A stretch of 7,768 bases of DNA from an uncultured Verrucomicrobiales bacterium (GTDB lineage Bacteria > Verrucomicrobiota > Verrucomicrobiae > Limisphaerales > CANJSG01): contig CAMLMI010000219.1 in the NCBI GenBank assembly GCA_946480965.1, forward strand, positions 1 to 7,768, written 5' to 3'. The position numbers were made by a program, and so were the translations under genes. Under the pieces are notes generated by a model, which had not been told where the DNA came from, searched no databases, and was given only the letters and a program-made list of their open reading frames with translations. Shown in pieces: positions 6,831 to 7,768 of the stretch (the first letter of the stretch is position 1; each line of letters starts with the position of its first letter).

Positions 6831-7286
6831 ATGACCGGACTCGTTGTCGCCGTCGCGTCGTTCCTCGCCGTTTGGCTGGCCGTGGTGATCGTCAACCAGT
6901 TTACCCGCTCCGCGGCGGGCGGACTCCACGAAGGCCGTCTGGCACCTTGCCCCGAAACGCCCAACGCCGTTTCCAGCCAAGCCGAAGACGCGGGCCACGC
7001 CATCGCCCCGCTGAACTTTGCGGGCCAATCCCCCGACGCCATCCGTTCCCGCCTCAAGGCCGCCTTGGCCGCCATGCCCCGGATGAAACCGATCAAAGAA
7101 GAGGGCAATTACCTGCACTACGAGGCCCGGACCGCGTTCTACCGCTTCGTCGATGATCTCGAACTGCTGATCGATCCGGAACTCGGCGTTGTTCACGTGC
7201 GCTCGGTCTCGCGCTTGGGCGTCTCCGATCTCGGGGCGAATCGTCGGCGGGTCGAGGCGTTGCGTGCGGAACTGGCCCGTCTCTGA
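6831..7286 (+). CDS. DUF1499 family protein, membrane-anchored
   Basis: The product is 151 residues from the ATG at 6831. A single hydrophobic helix at about 4-22 follows the N-terminus. The rest matches DUF1499: LAPCPETPNAVSSQA (37-51), a middle region with YLHYEARTAFYRFVDDLELLIDPELGVVHVRS (94-125), and SRLGVSDLGANRRRVEALR near the end (127-145). The family motif is usually CPxxPNCVSS; here Ala46 replaces the second Cys. The molecular function of the family is not known to me. GTG at 6807 would add eight residues (reading ARSPRKP after the start), putting a basic stretch before the helix; I cannot decide between the two. There is no Shine-Dalgarno. It is divergent from the propeller gene and 74 bases ahead of the oxidoreductase gene. 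Confidence 0.88.
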   Translation: MTGLVVAVASFLAVWLAVVIVNQFTRSAAGGLHEGRLAPCPETPNAVSSQAEDAGHAIAPLNFAGQSPDAIRSRLKAALAAMPRMKPIKEEGNYLHYEARTAFYRFVDDLELLIDPELGVVHVRSVSRLGVSDLGANRRRVEALRAELARL

Positions 7287-7360
7287 ACAGCCGTGGCGGC
7301 CTCGTCGGATTCGTGCTTCCCCGCCGCAACGGCGTTTCCCATGCTCCGGCTCACCTTTCC

Positions 7361-7768
7361 ATGAGCACCTTGAACATCGCCATCATCGGCACCGGCGGCA
7401 TCTCGCTGCAAAACCACCTTCCCGGACTCGCGCTTTGTTCTGACGTCAAGGTCCACGCCCTCTGCGACGCCAATGCCGCCACGCTCGAAGCCGCCCGCCA
7501 ACAGACCGGCGCGCCCGTCGCTTCGACGAACTGGCAGGACATCGTCACCCGCGACGACGTCCATGCGGTCATCATCGCCACGCCCAATTACCTCCATCCC
7601 GACATCGCCATCACCGCCGTGCGCCACGGCAAACACGTCCTCTGCGAAAAGCCGCTGGCCTTGACCTACGCCGATGCGCTCCGAATGGCCGAAGAGGCAG
7701 ACGAGGCGAACGTGCGCCATCTCACCGCCTTCACCTACCAGTTCGTGCCCGCCATGCGGTATCTCAAG
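7361..7768 (+). CDS. Gfo/Idh/MocA family oxidoreductase, N-terminal part (cut by window edge)
   Basis: This NAD(P)-dependent dehydrogenase family usually acts on sugars, inositols and related compounds. The visible 136 residues cover the Rossmann domain. NIAIIGTGGIS (5-15) is the nucleotide-binding strand and GxGxxS loop, DVKVHALCDAN (28-38) carries the acidic end of the second strand, VHAVIIATPNYLHPDIA (67-83) is the ATPxxxH stretch, and HVLCEKPLA (92-100) holds the conserved EKP. FTYQFVPAMRY (124-134) is the start of the C-terminal half. The substrate cannot be told from this part. An ATG at 7341 is out of frame, so 7361 is the start. The upstream bases are pyrimidine-rich (CTCACCTTTCC), with no Shine-Dalgarno. 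It may be co-transcribed with the DUF1499 gene but has no evident functional link to it. Confidence 0.93.
   Translation, partial: MSTLNIAIIGTGGISLQNHLPGLALCSDVKVHALCDANAATLEAARQQTGAPVASTNWQDIVTRDDVHAVIIATPNYLHPDIAITAVRHGKHVLCEKPLALTYADALRMAEEADEANVRHLTAFTYQFVPAMRYLK

Noticed and set aside
6666..7196. Upstream extension of the propeller gene reading frame on the minus strand
   Set aside because: It lies antisense to the DUF1499 gene and its translation is not protein-like. The membrane helices begin right after the ATG at 6665.
7322..7337. Small hairpin CGCCG-CAA-CGGCG followed by TTT on the plus strand
   Set aside because: The five-base stem, three-base loop and three T are too weak to call a terminator between the DUF1499 gene and the oxidoreductase gene.
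7341..7360. ATG at 7341 as the oxidoreductase start
   Set aside because: It is out of frame with the Rossmann-domain reading frame that begins at 7361.

Overview
The window is GC-rich, dense chromosomal DNA made mostly of housekeeping genes. It suggests a bacterium of the PVC superphylum, most likely Verrucomicrobia. The main evidence is the run prs - rplY(ctc) - pth - rpsF - ssb - rplI, which resembles the ctc-pth-rpsF-rpsR-rplI order I recall from Chlamydia. Supporting hints are weak or absent Shine-Dalgarno sequences, Ala/Pro/Lys-rich tails on ribosomal proteins, and a membrane-anchored PQQ-type propeller protein. The phylum is an inference; there is no rRNA here to settle it.

Region 1 (1-924, minus strand): a nitrogen pair, glnB/glnK (P-II signal protein) followed by amtB (ammonium channel, cut by the left edge). 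P-II proteins of this pairing normally gate the channel and report nitrogen status. Upstream (925-1286) is the only long non-coding stretch. It holds a good sigma-54 type -24/-12 element and several inverted repeats, consistent with nitrogen-controlled transcription.

Region 2 (1280-5000, minus strand): a six-gene cluster read prs, rplY, pth, rpsF, ssb, rplI, with gaps of 8 to about 40 bases. It ends in a strong intrinsic terminator (1280-1315). It links PRPP synthesis, ribosome proteins L25, S6 and L9, peptidyl-tRNA recycling and single-strand DNA binding. The rpsR gene usually found near rpsF and rplI is not present.

Region 3 (5022-6701, minus strand): a membrane-anchored five-repeat PQQ-like beta-propeller protein. 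It is followed by an intrinsic terminator lying only 22 bases before the prs start codon.

Region 4 (6831-7768, plus strand): a DUF1499 protein, divergent from the propeller gene, then the first 136 codons of a Gfo/Idh/MocA-family oxidoreductase cut by the right edge.

I saw no mobile element, CRISPR array, tRNA or rRNA, and no convincing new biological system. The points most worth a second look are the regulatory region before glnB, the terminator in front of prs, the missing rpsR, and unusual residues in Pth and Prs.
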